From positions 241,485 through 305,484 of the forward strand of contig JAHYIO010000030.1 in NCBI GenBank assembly GCA_020543525.1: 64,000 bases of DNA, read 5' to 3'. Made by a program: the position numbers and the translations under genes. This document shows positions 39,648 through 51,560 of the stretch, in pieces. Origin of the DNA: Coriolopsis trogii. Its lineage: Eukaryota; Basidiomycota; Agaricomycetes; Polyporales; Polyporaceae. The stretch's first letter is position 1. Every line of letters begins with the position of its first letter. The notes beneath the pieces are model-generated. The model was not told the DNA's origin and did no database searches. It saw nothing but the letters and a program-made list of their open reading frames with translations.

Positions 39648-41069
39648 GGACGGAGACAGGCGGGGGAGGTCATGATAGCTGGCGGAGGTGTATTTACATG
39701 CGCCGAGGAGGAGGAGGTGGTGGCAGCAGCTGCAGTCGCGTCACGGCCATCTCATCTCGTCCTCGCCCATCTCCGCAGATCCCATCGCTCGGCCCTTGCC
39801 GCACGGACCCCGGCCAGCGCTGATGCGTCCCGACTGTCCGACCTTGCCTCTTGTAAGCATATGTCGCCGAGCTTTGCCAGTCCAGCTGAACTCATCCACT
39901 AACCATTGCCGCAACACACCACGTCTCACCCCACACTCGCACAGCGATCATGCTTTCTCTCTCGCTGTCCCTTCTCTTGCCGGTCCTATCTCAGCATACC
40001 GCACCAACTCATGCCCATCCCATGTATCTATCCCTGTTCACGGTCGTGTACGCTCGACGCCAATGTGCCTCCACACGGCCCACTGTCACCTACGCTGACC
40101 GGCCATACTCTTCCGCGGTGGACTGACCTCGCACGCTCCCGGGAGCTCCGCTCACCTGCGATCCTCGACCAAGATCCTCCGGTGCGTCTATTTCCCTTCT
40201 GCCGAACTATGTGAACCAGTCTCCTGTCTACTGTTCTCAGGCAACATGCTGAGCGCCCCAGCCATCTGTCGTCCGCTTCCGATCAAAAGCTTCTGAAATC
40301 TCCGCTCCTCTATTCACTCCTGTCGCTCGCGACAAGTCGTTCACCATCAACATCGCTGCGACCACCTCCCGTACAACCCCGACGACTGCTCGTTGCCAGC
40401 AGCGCCGTCATCCCGCTCGCAGTCTGTACCAACGTCAACACTTCGCCAATTGGCTGGCATGATGGACCCTATACATACATCGCTCCTTCCCCCGCCGGCC
40501 TGGCTCTCCCCATCTTTATTCCACGCATCCTGCATAGACGTCTGTTGGCCGAGCACAGGCTGCTTCTGTGCCTTGCTCATCGCCCGCACGCCCTCACGCG
40601 CACCTCCGTTTTGCATCACCCGCTCATGCAATATCCAGCGTGCGCGTGCACGGCGCGTGTCCTGCCAAGTCGCCAATGGAAGGATGGGTGGGATGATCAG
40701 TCCCAGTGAGTGATTCTGATGGCATACGACAGCGGACTGTGCGAGCCTCACGAACGTAGGTTCCGTGCTTTGGTGCGTCAGCATCTGCGTGGTCGTCCCG
40801 TGCGTCCTCTCATTTTCATCTTCGCCAATATCGGGTGCGCGGTTTGTCTACATTGATCTCAGACTCTGTCTCGCAGAGCTCTCGTGTCTATATTGCTACC
40901 ATTGTAATTGTGACACATTTGATTCAATCGTGCATACTGAATTCACGTCGTCCGCCTAGATTGGCAGCGCGTCTATGTAGTGAAGCTCGGCTAATCTGTG
41001 TGGCGGTGCTGGCGAGGAGCTGCTACGTGGCGTTTGTTTCGCTCTCTGCACGCTGCGCCCACCTCCTCT
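39648..41069. other. Divergent intergenic region
   Basis: A 1.4-kb region between the divergent cyclophilin and F-box/WD40 genes, rich in C and T, with no supportable gene. It should contain both promoters. Confidence 0.5.
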
Positions 41070-43417
41070 ATGGCCGCCTCTCTCGTAATTCGCGAAAGCT
41101 TCACAGAGCTCTCTTCTGTACCACCCGAGATCGCCGAGCACATCGTCGACCAGCTCGCAAATGACTTCTCCTCTCTTCGCGCTTGCTCTCTCTCCTGGCG
41201 TACATGGCTGCCGCGGACGCGTTATTACCTCTTGAAGAGCATCCGCATGATGCGCAGGACGCAAGTACGCGAGCTCGTCGCCACCCTTGATACGACTCCC
41301 TACATTGCTCCTCTCATTCGCTCTGTAACTATATCTCCCGCATCCCTAGACGACGATGGCCACGGTGTGCTCATCAGACTGGCAACATCTCTCCTTTATC
41401 ATCGCCTCCCACAACTCTCCACATGGAACGTACAGCACAAGTCGTCCAAACATCTCCCGTTCTGCGTCCCTTCCCAGTCTAAAACTATCGTGCATCTTCG
41501 GCGATACTCCACGGTTGACACGCTCCTTCTGGGACCTCTCACCTTTCCGACAACGGACGACTTCTCTGAACTCGTTTCTGCCCTGCCCAACCTTCGGAAT
41601 CTTACTTGCAGAATGATCAGCCTACCCGCTCCCGGACTTTTGCCCCATGAAGTCACCACTGTCTCTGCCCCGCGCCACTTTGTGCCGCTTCCACTCGTTC
41701 GTGTCACTGTACATCCAATTCTCTCTTCGCGAGTCGACTCGTTTCTGACTGCGTCTGCAACCTAGATCGATCACGTCGATCCTCCGCACATTCGCGCGTT
41801 ACTCGACTTGATATCGCCCGCAAGCCTTGAGCATCTGAGCATTGACGCGGCATCTGGTGGAGACGACGCAGCCGTTCGCAGTACGTCCCTGAAGACCGTC
41901 GCTCATGAACGAAAGCTCATCTGATGCATGTGCAGATGCTTTGTATAACAAGATAGCCTGTCTATCACGTCTCCGCGCCCTCGTCCTCACAATGGGCCTG
42001 TGCGCCAACAAGATCGCATATGCGAACACCATCACTCGTGCCTGCGATCTCCTCCCTCGCGTGCGCTCGCCGGTATGGGAGAAGCTCGAGCTTGATTTCC
42101 GTCTTTGGACCGGTGTCTCGATGGACGAGATTGCGGCCGACAAGACTGGAACACTTGGCTATGGGCAGCTCGATAGAGTCCTCAGCGCTCCAGCGTTTCC
42201 CCACTTGAAGACCATCCACATCACAGTCCCGGGCACGGAGTTGCGCGATGCGCTCTGGCACAATGCTGTCCATTCTTGGCTCCCGTCTCTCTATGTCAGT
42301 CCGGTAATCAAGTATGCGCCTCATGCTGGTACGTCATTTGTTTTGTGCTCCGGCTGATTCTGATGACTGAGACCCGTCCCTTGACCTCCTAGATGATATC
42401 TCAACGCACAGACAGGCCTCTTACATCCACGCGATGGTGGTCTCTCCGGACAACGAGTGGCTCGCTTATGCATATTCAACCTCTGTCCACCTCTACCACA
42501 TCCCAACGAGGACCAACGCCGGACAGTGGACACTATCTTGCACCAACCACTTCCCGCATGTACAGTTCTCTCCAGACAGCAGCACCATTGCAGCAGCAAT
42601 TGGAGCGTTGATATTCGTCTTGGATGTGCGCCTTGGTGTGTGCGTGGCGTATGCACAGCTCGAATTTCGAGGGTGGAGCGCCCCTAGTCACTTTACCTCC
42701 CTTGATTGGGCTCCGGACTCGACGTGCATTGCATCCAGCGGGTCTGGGAACAGTACGGTGGAAGTATGGGACGCTCGGACCGGGCGTCGACTATCTGGGC
42801 CGCGTATGCACAATACGCATACGACATACGTCAAGTACTCTCCCGATGGCCTCACTCTTGCGTCCTGCGGCTTTGGCCCGAACTGCTACCTTTGGGATGC
42901 GCGTAGATACGTGCTCCGACGCACGCTCGTAGGCCACTTGAGCACGGTGACCACGGCAGTGTTCGATCCATCCGGTCGTACTGTTGTCACTGGCTCTCGG
43001 GATTGGACAGCGCGCATCTGGGACGTCGCAACCGGAAACATCCTCGCTATCTACGACAAGGCTCAGAGTCCAATAAAGGACATTGCATTCTTTCCTGCGC
43101 ATGATATGTCTGTTCTGGTGGTATCCCGGGAGACTGTCGACATATGCAACAGTGAGACTGCAGAGGTCATTTCCTCGCTCAACTACCATGATGACTGGAT
43201 TCGTTCCGCTTGCCTCTCCTCAGGTGGAGAGTATATTCTCTTGACCCTCGAGGATAGGAGCGTTCAGATCTGGTCCACATATACTGGCTGCCGCATGGCT
43301 CGATTTCCGAATTGTCACTATATATTTACGCCAGATGGGTATAGGCTGATTTCTATGACCCAAACAGGCAGGGTGCAGATACGTAATATGCAACAGATTG
43401 ATATAGAAACTGCCTAA
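41070..43417 (+). CDS. F-box-like / WD40-repeat protein
   Basis: Four exons (41070-41708, 41766-41880, 41936-42328, 42393-43417) join in phase to 723 codons. The N-terminus has the agaricomycete F-box-like pattern (VPPEIAEHIVDQLANDFSSL then RACSLSWRTWLPRTRYYLLK), which would recruit Skp1 of an SCF ubiquitin ligase. The middle has leucine-rich-like stretches (LVSALPNLRNLTCRMISLPA; SPASLEHLSIDAASGG). The last exon encodes a WD40 propeller of about 330 residues with clear blades: STVEVWDARTGRRLSG, CYLWDARRYVLRRTLVGHLS, VTGSRDWTARIWDVATGN and RSVQIWSTYTGCRMARF. The fusion rests on introns 41709-41765, 41881-41935 and 42329-42392. If the last is not spliced, two genes would result. I chose ATG 41070 over 40998 because the F-box-like part follows directly. 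The gene ends only about 55 bp before the repeat array. Confidence 0.72.
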
Positions 43418-43470
43418 CAATATGTTACTATTGTTTTTAGAGGTGTTAAAATCTATATTGAGGGGGTTGT

Positions 43471-44260
43471 TTATGCGCCGGGGGCCTTGCCCCAAGGCCC
43501 CGAGGTGACAAAATGGTTTGGGCCATAGCCGGCCAACCGTTGCTCGGAATCTTGGTGACAAGGGGTCCTTCCTATAGCCAAGAAGCAGGAGTATCCAACA
43601 GTGTTGGTTTTGTGGCTGTGCGCCCAGTCTCCATGGAGATATAGCCAGGTGACAAGTGTCAATGTCTTTTGGCACTGGGTGACAAGCTCAGTGTGGAGCC
43701 CATTGTGACTCAACCCCTGGGCAGAACCCAGGTGACAAGGGGTCATATGAAAGCCAGGATACAAGGCTACAAAATGAGGGTAGAACCAGGCCAATCTATA
43801 GAGTCTCCATTGAGAAATGGCTTGTCACCTGTTATCATCAGATTCTGAGGCAGAGTTGGTCAGGGTGGTGACAAGCTCATTGTAGCTGCCCCTCTAGTCA
43901 GAACCCATGTGACAAGGGATCCCCTGGGAGCTATGATATATGGCTACAAAATGGGGGTAAGATGGTGGCAATCCATGGAGTCTCCGAGGAGAAACAGCCA
44001 AGTGACAAGCAGAGTTTGCGTTCTGGGACTGTCACCAAGGTCATTGAGAGCCTGATTGTGGGCCAACCGTTGGTCAGAACCTTGGTGACAAGGGTCCTTT
44101 GTATAGCCAGAAAAGAGACAAATCCAATGGTACCCATTTTGTGTCTGTACAATGTGTCCCCATATAGAAACTGCCTTGTCACCTCCGGAATATAGCATTT
44201 TGGCATGCTGGGCCTGGTAGATTGGACCATGTGATCTGACCAGCTGTCCAGGTCATATGA
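43471..44260. repeat. Array X: about four degenerate 190-bp tandem repeats
   Basis: The array opens with TTATGCGCCGGGGG and a perfect 9-bp-arm, 3-nt-loop hairpin (43481-43501). About four diverged units follow, sharing the words CCAACCGTTGGTCAGAACC, TGGTGACAAGGG, TATAGCC and CTCCATGGAGAAA. Nearly every unit uses GTGACAAG. A sister array at 54143 starts with the same sequence but uses GTGGCAAG. No open coding frame of interest. Confidence 0.85.
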
Positions 44261-44516
44261 CTGAACTTGCTAGCAGTAAGGGAGTATGGTTACAAGACTG
44301 AATCACCCACCATGTCACATGACCACTTTGAAGGTGGTGCTAATGCGTCCGAAGGATCAATGTTGGCATAGCCTGTTTATTAAGTTCTTTGATGGGCAAA
44401 AGCATGTATACTTGGACAGCGAGTTTGACTGGTGGTGCCCTGCTTGTGCTAAGTGGTCTAACAGTTCTTAACAACCTCGATGGATTATCATTGTCAACAA
44501 TGAGTCTACCAACATT

Positions 44517-45241
44517 GTGCCCACCCTTCCTCCAGCCCCTCTGATCTCCTGCTCCGCTGTGTTATCTTCTCAAGTTGGTGCAGTTCGAGCACATGCTCTT
44601 TTGACAACTCTTGCTCTAGGACCTTCTACTACCACAGCTACAGCCAGCCACCCTTCTGCCCAGAATGACATTCAATGTGGAGCAGCATTTGTTAAAGCTG
44701 TACAGGCTGCGAAACGGGCAAGGCTGGATAGGGAAGGATAACTACAGCCACTACTTGAGTGGTGGAGGAAGGCTTTGGACAAGTTGTCTGGACACTGTGG
44801 ATTGTGCCAGATTACGAGGCCAAAGAACTACCCAATGCAAGATGAGCACAAGATTGTGGATTGTCCAACTATGGTGGAGCTGCTGAAGAAGACAAATGAG
44901 AAGAGTACTTGGACTGGAATAAGCAGCTGAGGTACTATGGGTCAATGGGTGCTTGGTGAAAGTGCCAGATATGGTTCCTTCAAGATGTTCTTCATGCTAC
45001 GAATGGTGGGAAGGGCAAGGGAAGAAGCTGCAAGATGGGGTGGCTGGAGATGATAGGGTGGATAGTATACTGCGCATACTACTGCAATGAGTGGTGTAGG
45101 TTGGCTGAGAGGGAGTTTGGGATAAGTTGGGCGAATGATATGTCATTTGCAGCGTGGTTGGTGAGTAGGAACAAGGATGAGAGGTATCTGAATATTGCTA
45201 CGTTATGGTTGTGGTTGGTGGAGTGTTGGCTAAGGCAGTAG
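44517..45241 (+). pseudogene. Decayed cysteine-rich mobile-element ORF, copy A
   Basis: Fragments in shifting frames: AAFVKAVQAAKRARLDREG, then LLEWWRKALDKLSGHCGLCQ, then ITRPKNYPMQDEHKIVDCPT, then EWCRLAEREFGISWANDMSF. The CxxC..H..C pattern (CGLC..H.IVDC) resembles the cysteine-rich tail region of RecQ-like helicase ORFs that recur in agaricomycete mobile or subtelomeric repeats; I hold this comparison only moderately. Stop codons and frameshifts make it non-functional. The homologous copy at 55105-55705 keeps a longer frame. Confidence 0.55.
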
Positions 45242-46169
45242 GGTAGTGTTTGTGGTGTATTGGATTAGTTGAGTGTTGTAAGAAGTGTTGGTTGATTGTT
45301 TTGGGTTATAAAGTGTGTATGTGAAGTTATGAGAGAGATTTGGTATTCATAGGCTTGGATAAACCCTAGGCTTGGGCAGGACCTAATCCTAAATTAGGGT
45401 TTAAATATCTCTCTGAACACATAGGGAGTTGCTGAGCATCATACACAACAGCCAATCTTCTGCACTTGTAGTCCCACAACCGCGCATCAAGTAATATTTT
45501 GTAACATGCTACTCTTACTAGTATTATGCAAAGGATTCTGATTGAATTGAAGGAGAAGTGCTAGCCATTATTTTTCAGTGTTCCTGAGAGCTTAACGTGG
45601 AAAAGTAGTTCACTATAATATTGCTAGTATTGTAACACACCTACCGTGAACAATCCTTCTATGCTTCATTTTAGAATGCTTATTCCAGGCCTTGAACACA
45701 CAGCTGGCTAGATGATTGGGTTGCACCAGATGCTCCTAGGAACAGACCACCTAGAGTATCTCACACCTAGAGAAGATCATTGTCATTATATAGGGTTAGA
45801 AAAGCGTACACAGATACAGAGCTTGAAGAGGCTTGTGTGCATGCACTTAGTAGATTGTTAATTGCATACTTGTAATGCTGCATAGCAAAGTGCTCAAAAG
45901 CACTGCAGCTGGGTGTGTAAACTTGGTGGAATCCAGATCAAGCTGAGTAAATTTTTCTTGAGAGGTGAACAAGCTCCAGACCTGAGGAGCATTTGTTCTG
46001 CCACCTCTTTCAGAGTATGACAAGCTTTCAGAAAGCCATTAAATTATCAAGATATTTACATGGGACTGTGAGGGACATTGGAAAGCAAACCTCTTCAGAG
46101 TTGAGAGATATCTTGCCTAAATTTGGTGGTGTGTGAGGCTGGAGGAGGCTCACATGTGTGCAGTACAGT
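45242..46169. other. AT-rich spacer specific to module A
   Basis: About 0.9 kb with no gene. It contains a TTAGGGTTTAAATA block near 45398-45411 that resembles the start of the repeat at 46170, suggesting a nested or older copy of that repeat. Most of this spacer is absent from module B. Confidence 0.5.
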
Positions 46170-46862
46170 ACGAGTTAGGGTTATGAGAGATTCTGAGGGT
46201 CCCTGGGTTGAGATTAGACCCTAGGGTAGGGTCTTACAACCCTAATTTAGGGTTTAAATAAGACTTTCCCACCCCCGTCCCACGTATGTCACACAGATAC
46301 TACAGACAGCCATGGGTACCAACTCATGTAGATTAAAATATCTCACGCAGCATCATATCTACACTCTATAGCAAACAGGCATATATTCTCAACTTATACT
46401 GATTTACTATGTCTATATACTCAAATACACTAGGTTCATCTATATACTGGACTGGGATTTTATTCTGGTTAGTGAATTGAAATAGCAGTTATAGGCAAAC
46501 AGCATATGATAAATCCCCCATTGCACTCTGATCGTGGCCGCTGCTTAAAAGTCCAAGTTTGGCATTCTCAGTATGGCAGAATATCTATACACCAAAGCAT
46601 GCAACTTGCATGCTTTGGTGTATAGATATTCTGTCACTGTGAATGCCAAACTTAGACTTTTAAGCAGCGGCCATATCAAATCACACCATTGAAAGGTAAC
46701 TCATATAGTAATATGGCAGGATTATTGTTTCTTACTTGTATAGAGTGACATTGTAATCAGTGTGTTCTTATGTCTTAATGCAGCGGTTCTAACACTGTAG
46801 TTATCTTATCTGGGACATGGTCGCGCTTATCTAGTTGCTCAATCTTATCACGCAGAGATCCG
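46170..46862. repeat. Repeat Y, copy A (LTR-like, with fold-back)
   Basis: About 690 bp nearly identical to 55882-56566. It starts around GGGTTATGAGAGATTC, contains a CCCTAATTTAGGG dyad followed by a TATA-like TTTAAATA, and encloses a 137-bp fold-back. Size and TATA-like motif suggest a solo LTR or a non-autonomous element. I found no TG..CA ends or target-site duplication, so the class is open. Confidence 0.75.
46536..46672. repeat. 137-bp fold-back palindrome, copy A
   Basis: Arms of about 68 bp run from GGCCGCTGCTTAAAAGTC to its complement GACTTTTAAGCAGCGGCC with few mismatches. The core GCATGCAA-C-TTGCATGC has a single unpaired central base. Transcribed, it would form one very long hairpin. 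Confidence 0.95.
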
Positions 46863-47066
46863 GGAGTCCTGGACGCCCTGCGCCGCGGGCCAGCAACCGG
46901 GATCCGAGAAATGCGGAACACACAGAGACGCGGGAGTCCTGGACGCCCTGTGCCGCGGGCCGGCAACCGGGATCCGAGAAATGCGGAACACACAGAGACG
47001 CGGGAGTCCTGGACGCCCTGCACCGCGGGCCGGCACCCGGGATCCGAGAAATGCGGAACACACACC
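46863..47066. repeat. 70-bp tandem repeats carrying the GGCGTC dyad, copy A
   Basis: Nearly three copies of a 70-bp unit. Each starts with GGAGTCCTGGACGCC and includes GGATCCGAGAAATGCGGAAC. A shorter set lies at 56567-56690 in module B. Confidence 0.92.
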
Positions 47067-47312
47067 ACCGGCGTCCAGGACGCCGCTCGCACCAGACATC
47101 GCTTTGATGCAGGCGTCTTTACGAGGGGTGCAATGCGCGCGAGGCGTCCAGGACGCCGCTCATCCCATGCGGATGGGGAGCACAAGCATATGCGAGTGCC
47201 TCATTAGTGCGTGACGCGTCGGGAGTCCTGGACGCCGCACAATTCCATACCACTTATTCGCTCAGTGGTGCCTATAATAGATAGGCAAGGGGCGCAGGAC
47301 GTCCAAGACGCC
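46863..47312. promoter_or_regulatory. Cluster of seven GGCGTCYNRGACGCC-type dyads
   Basis: Palindromes at 46863, 46933, 47003, 47070, 47143, 47222 and 47298 (first base; each 15 bp, arms of 7). Perfect forms are GGCGTCCAGGACGCC at 47070 and 47143; the others carry one or two arm mismatches. They lie just downstream of the Orf1-A stop. They could be binding sites for a dimeric protein, possibly element-encoded; the function is unknown. Confidence 0.7.
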
Positions 47313-47458
47313 GTTCTTGGCACACAGATATTTTTTTGGTACAGATATACACAGTACAATATACAATACACTTGATATACAAAAATATGTCCGAAACAAT
47401 GCGGGGAGAGCGAGATGATACGTGCAAAAACAAATACAAAGCAGCGGCTGAGAACACC

Positions 47459-50400
47459 CTACTCAACTACGAAGACTCGAAGGTCGTTGACGAGGAACGC
47501 GGTGCTGGCATCCTCCACCGCATTGCGAACGTTCCTTGCGTCATTGGCCGTCTTCAGCACCTCACCCCACTTCCTTGAACCATAGGGCTGTGCCTCGTTG
47601 CTGCGAATTTTGGAGAGTCGCGCGAGGAACCAACCTTCGGCCCAAGGACTCCAGAAACCGATGTTGTATGACGACCGGTTCCAGTAGTGAGGCTGGGGCC
47701 ACCACGACATGTCCGAAGTCTGAGTGTTGCGCCAATCTAGAGAACAATAGAATTAGTACCTGGGCACAAGAAAATAAGAAGGAACACTTACTCGAACAAA
47801 CTTTGTACACACCGCAGATGAGAGCTATCTCATCAGCGGTAAGCCCGTCGTCGTACCAGTCGTCCCCTCGGTTCGGGCGGAACGCCTGTCCGTACCGGTA
47901 GACGTCGACCGAGGGCCCCTCGATTGCCGCCGTGACCACCCCGCCGTAGAGAATCTCCATCGCGATTCGCCACACAATCCCTCCCTGGAGGAGAGCAGCC
48001 CGACCTTTGGGACCTCGGAGGAGATCGTACACCCGGCTCTCGTAGTGCCGGTAATCATATCCGTTGAGGGACATTGAGTCGGCGCGCCATCCAAGGCTGA
48101 CTGGGGGAGCGGGCTGTGTCTTCATGGGAGTCCGGTGATCGGGCTTGAAGATGGTGCGGAAGGGAATACCTCTGAGGACGAGGTATTCCGCGGCGGCTCG
48201 GCGGTTGGTGATGGTGTGGACGCGGAGGAGCCGGACGACAGTCGTGGCGTGGGGGACGATGAGCTCCCAGTCGAGCTGCAGGGCGTCGTCGGCGTGGTAG
48301 CGCAGGTAATACCACGACTCCCTGGAGAGCTCCTGCTTGGTGATTTGAAGCGACGGGTGAATGTACCCGACGCGACGGACGTTCTCCGGGCAGAGTGCGT
48401 GGAGGTCCCATACAGCAGCGGGGAGGACGGGAGGCTTCCGCTTGGTGAACCCGTAGACGAATGCTCGCATACAATCGAGGTATGCGTCGTCGATATCGAA
48501 CGCCCCCTCGCCCTCGTCGGCTCGCAGGTATCCAACCACCCGTCGCAGAACCTCGGCAGTAAAGCCGAGTCCCGTCCACTCCTCCGGTGGGTGCTCAACA
48601 CGAACCACCCCGAGATGCTGTCGGAGGACATCGCGCACGGGATCGAAGACGGGTTGGAACTTGATATTGTCTGCGTCGTAAAAGACGCTCAAGTTGTTGG
48701 CGAAGGACGATGTGAGGAAATTGGGGATTTCCCCGTCTTCGATGGGTTGAGGGTCGTGCGGGGGATTGAATCGAGGGGCGGTGGGCAGCGCAGTTTGGGA
48801 CGAGGAGGGTACGGGCTGAGGCGTTGGGGCAACAACGGGGGCCGGAACCAGGACGGGTGAGGGGACGGGGACGGGGATGGAAGGCGCGAGGGGCGGATGT
48901 ACCGTTGGAGCGGGGACAGACGACGACGACGATGGCGCGTTGGCCGTCGGAGGGGCGTTACGGGCGGGCTCACGCAGAGGGGCGAAGGTGAGCGTTGGGA
49001 AGTCGTCGTCGTCGTCATCGTCGTCGAGCTCGTCGTCGGGGCACAGCTTGGGACAAATGTCCCACTCATTGTGGAACGAGTCGTACCGCTTCTGGCGCAC
49101 GGTGTACTGGTTCCATGTGTCGAGGCGGCCCCGTTTCCCTATGAGCTTCCGATAGTCCTTGTCGAGATACTCCGGGGGAACGTTGGGGTCGACCTCGCCG
49201 ACCTCCACCCACAGGAAGACGGGTATGCTGTGCGGGGGGTAGTTGAAGGCCGCGTGCGCTTGTTCGCGAGCGAGGCGGGCAGCCCGCGCCTCCTCAGACT
49301 CATTCGCCATGATTGCCTGCGCCCTTGCCTCCCGTCGCGCGAAGAACTCCGAGTATGATTCCCCGGATTGCTGTCCTGGCCCGTGCGGAATCTTGGGTGC
49401 GGCCGGGACTTCAGCCGGAACTTCAGAGGGCGGCGGCGGAGGCGGCTTCCAGCGTGCGAGGCGGTCCCAGCGAAAGAATCGCGGGACTCCGTACATGGGA
49501 TTCCGCGCAACCTTGGCGGGGTCGCGGTTGGGTGGCGGGGTTGGAGGAGGGACAGCATGAAAGTCGGGCATGCTGGGACGGAGGGGAGCAAGCCAAGGAA
49601 ATTCCTGGCATGCCGCCTGCCAGTGGTCAGGCTTGGGGAGAAGGAGGTAGATTGGGAGGCCGGCGGCAGCCATGACCGGGAGATGGTCAAGCCAGCGCAC
49701 GCGAGCCTCTCCAGGGCCAAGAGCGACGTAAGCGCCGGTGCGGATGCCAGGAGAGAGGTCGGAAATGAATGGATTCTGAAAGGCCGCCAGCCAATTGCTG
49801 GACATGCCCTTTTTCAAGACGAGGGTGACCCAGTGAGGAGGATAGTGAGACGGGGGAGGAGGGAGGATGGTGTGGAGAGAGAGGGCGATGGCGAGGGTGC
49901 ACCGCGCCGCCAGCACCCCCATCGCATCCCTCGCCCGCGCGGCCGCGATGTATGCCTCGTGTTCGTGCCGGTGGACGTGTTCGTACCCGGCCTGCGCAGG
50001 GAGAGGCCAGAAGGGATCGAGGGGGAACTTGGAGGCAGGCGTGGGCGGGATGGCGGCGAAGAGGGTCTCGCTGAACCACAAGAGACCCCGCTCGACCGTC
50101 CGCCATTGTTTGACAATGTCGTCCTTCATGCGGACGCCGTCGGCGAAACGCTCGAACTCCACCCGCTTGAGGTCGACGCCAAGCTGCGCCATCCACCGAT
50201 TCTCGCTGTCGAAGGAGCGGACCATGTACGCGAGCTCAGGGCAGAGCTTGTTGACCCAGAGAGCCTTGCGCAGGTCGCGTCCGTACACACCCTCGTATGG
50301 CGTCTCGAGGATGAGGCCGGGGAGGGAGTCGACTTCGGACGGGTTGATGACGACGAAATCGGACTTATCCTCCTGGTAGAAGAAGTACTTGCGGGGATAA

Positions 50401-50485
50401 GTGGAGCTGTGAACGTATTAGTATGCGATCGTACGATTGACTGTAATTCGGTTACTTACAGGGAGGACAACGCCATTGGATTCAT
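47459..50485 (-). CDS. Orf1-A: ~970-aa protein of unknown function, intact
   Basis: Three exons (50485-50460, 50406-47792, 47736-47459) join in phase to 972 codons. The start is ATG 50485 (MNPMALSSL); the copy in module B has the same short first exon and both introns at matching places. The N-terminal block (about 1-330) has the most ordered sequence (GRDLRKALWVNKLCPELAYM, SETLFAAIPPTPASKFPLDP, RARDAMGVLAARCTLAIAL). A charged helix follows (GESYSEFFARREARAQAIMA), then QKRYDSFHNEWDICPKLCPD, an Asp-only run, and a Pro/Val/Ser linker of about 100 residues. The C-terminal block contains WELIVPHATTVVRLLRVHTI, GWRADSMSLNGYDYRHYESR, GGIVWRIAMEILYGG and a Trp-rich end (MSWWPQPHYW, FWSPWAEGWFLARL). 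No catalytic motif, membrane segment or known domain was recognised. It is divergent from the helicase gene and probably co-inherited with it. Confidence 0.8.
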
Positions 50486-50647
50486 TGTGAGATGCGCGCG
50501 CGAGAGGGGGTGAGTTGAAGCAGGAGGTTATGCTGTGGGGAAGATAGAATGATGAGAGAGAGCGCGCGCGCATGCAAATGATGAGCACTTACGGAGCAGG
50601 AAACCAGGAAGACGAAGATGTAGATATGCGAAGGAGGAACGGGAGGT

Positions 50648-50753
50648 GTGAAGGACAACCCTCACAGAACCCGGAAGAGAGGAGGAGAGTATGTAGTTAC
50701 GAGGCGAAGAAACTATGTAGAGAAGCACGGGAGGTGTGAAGGACTACCCTCAC
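50648..50753 (-). promoter_or_regulatory. Two leader hairpins upstream of Orf1-A
   Basis: Sense-strand (minus) motif GTGAGGGTTGTCCTTCAC at 50665-50648 and GTGAGGGTAGTCCTTCAC at 50753-50736. Each forms a 7-bp stem with a 4-nt loop, a closing T-A pair, a 3x3 internal loop and an outer CGGG/CCCG stem. The nearer copy starts 163 bp upstream of the ATG; in module B the distance is 166 bp. Confidence 0.8.
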
Positions 50754-51115
50754 AGAACCCGGCAGAGGAGGAGGGGAGAGGGAGGGGTACCGAGAGAGGT
50801 CTTGATTGGAGAGAGTGGTTAGCGCGCCGATGATTTGAGACGGCGCGTCGGCGGGAGGTGTTTACGCGAGGTGGTAAGCGAGATGATGGGTCGAAATTGG
50901 GAGGGTGGGCGAGAGGTAACTGTGTTGCTGGCAGCTGGTGGTGGGTGGTGTGTTGTTGAGCGCAAACGGACGAGCGCGAGAATCGGAGGAAGAGTCGGGA
51001 GTGTCGAGCAGGAGATGGTGGGCCTTGCCCTCCAAAACCTGGGGATGCGGGGTGCGGGAGAGAGTGGCGGTCGCTGGGAGGCGACTGATGTTGGACTTGG
51101 CGATTCTCGCGCCCT
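50754..51115. other. Divergent spacer of module A
   Basis: No gene. GA-rich on the plus strand, merging into the conserved block downstream. It includes a CCTCCAAAACCT word (near 51030) also present in module B near 60870. Confidence 0.5.
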
Positions 51116-51320
51116 TGTTTGGTCATGTTTGGTAGGTGGCTGTGCCGGGAAGTCGGTCTTTTGGCTTTTGCCATGCCGGTGGCTGTGCCAAGAAGATAGC
51201 GATAATCTTGAGATTAGACTATTAAGAGATAAGATTATTCCGCAGCACGTGAGGAAGATCGTATCTCAGTTCGCCACGTGGGCGGATCGGGACTTCGACT
51301 CAACATACTGAACGCCTCCG
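51116..51320. promoter_or_regulatory. Conserved noncoding block with paired E-boxes, module A
   Basis: About 200 bp strongly matching 60955-61165: GGTGGCTGTGCCGGGAAGTC, CTTTTGGCTTTTGCCATGCC, a GATAAGATTA word, and two CACGTG E-boxes at 51246-51251 and 51275-51280, 29 bp apart exactly as in module B. It is probably the shared bidirectional control region of Orf1 and the helicase. Confidence 0.65.
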
Positions 51321-51364
51321 CTCTACCATCTCAACTCGCTTCCCTCCCCCACTCCTGCAGCCTC

Positions 51365-51453
51365 GTGAGGGTCGTCCTTCACGTTCCTGCGTCTGGGCGA
51401 CTCTAGGCGACTCTTGGCAACCGTTCTGCAGCCTCGTGAGGGTAGTCCTTCAC
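51365..51453 (+). promoter_or_regulatory. Two hairpins in the middle of the divergent region, module A
   Basis: GTGAGGGTCGTCCTTCAC at 51365-51382 and GTGAGGGTAGTCCTTCAC at 51436-51453, each flanked by GCAG and CTGC that form the outer stem. They lie about 1.2 kb upstream of the helicase ATG with no convincing gene directly after them, so they may mark a second leader or transcript. Confidence 0.75.
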
Positions 51454-51465
51454 GTTCCTGCGTCT

Positions 51466-51560
51466 CTGGCGACTTCGACACGACACCTTAGCGACTTCGA
51501 CACAGACTTACCGGCGACTTCGAAACGGACTTACTGGCAACTTCGACACGAGCGCCGCAC
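51466..51560. repeat. Short GGCGACTTCGACACG tandem repeats
   Basis: About four imperfect copies of a unit of roughly 22 bp, GCGACTTCGACACRGACTTA, follow directly on the hairpin pair. Confidence 0.8.

Noticed and set aside
46863..47312. CRISPR-like array
   Set aside because: The repeats are tandem 70-bp units and scattered palindromes without unique spacers of constant length, in a eukaryotic genome.
51365..51453. Hairpin motif as paired splice sites (GTGAGG donor)
   Set aside because: No matching acceptor at consistent spacing, and conservation covers both arms rather than a donor consensus.
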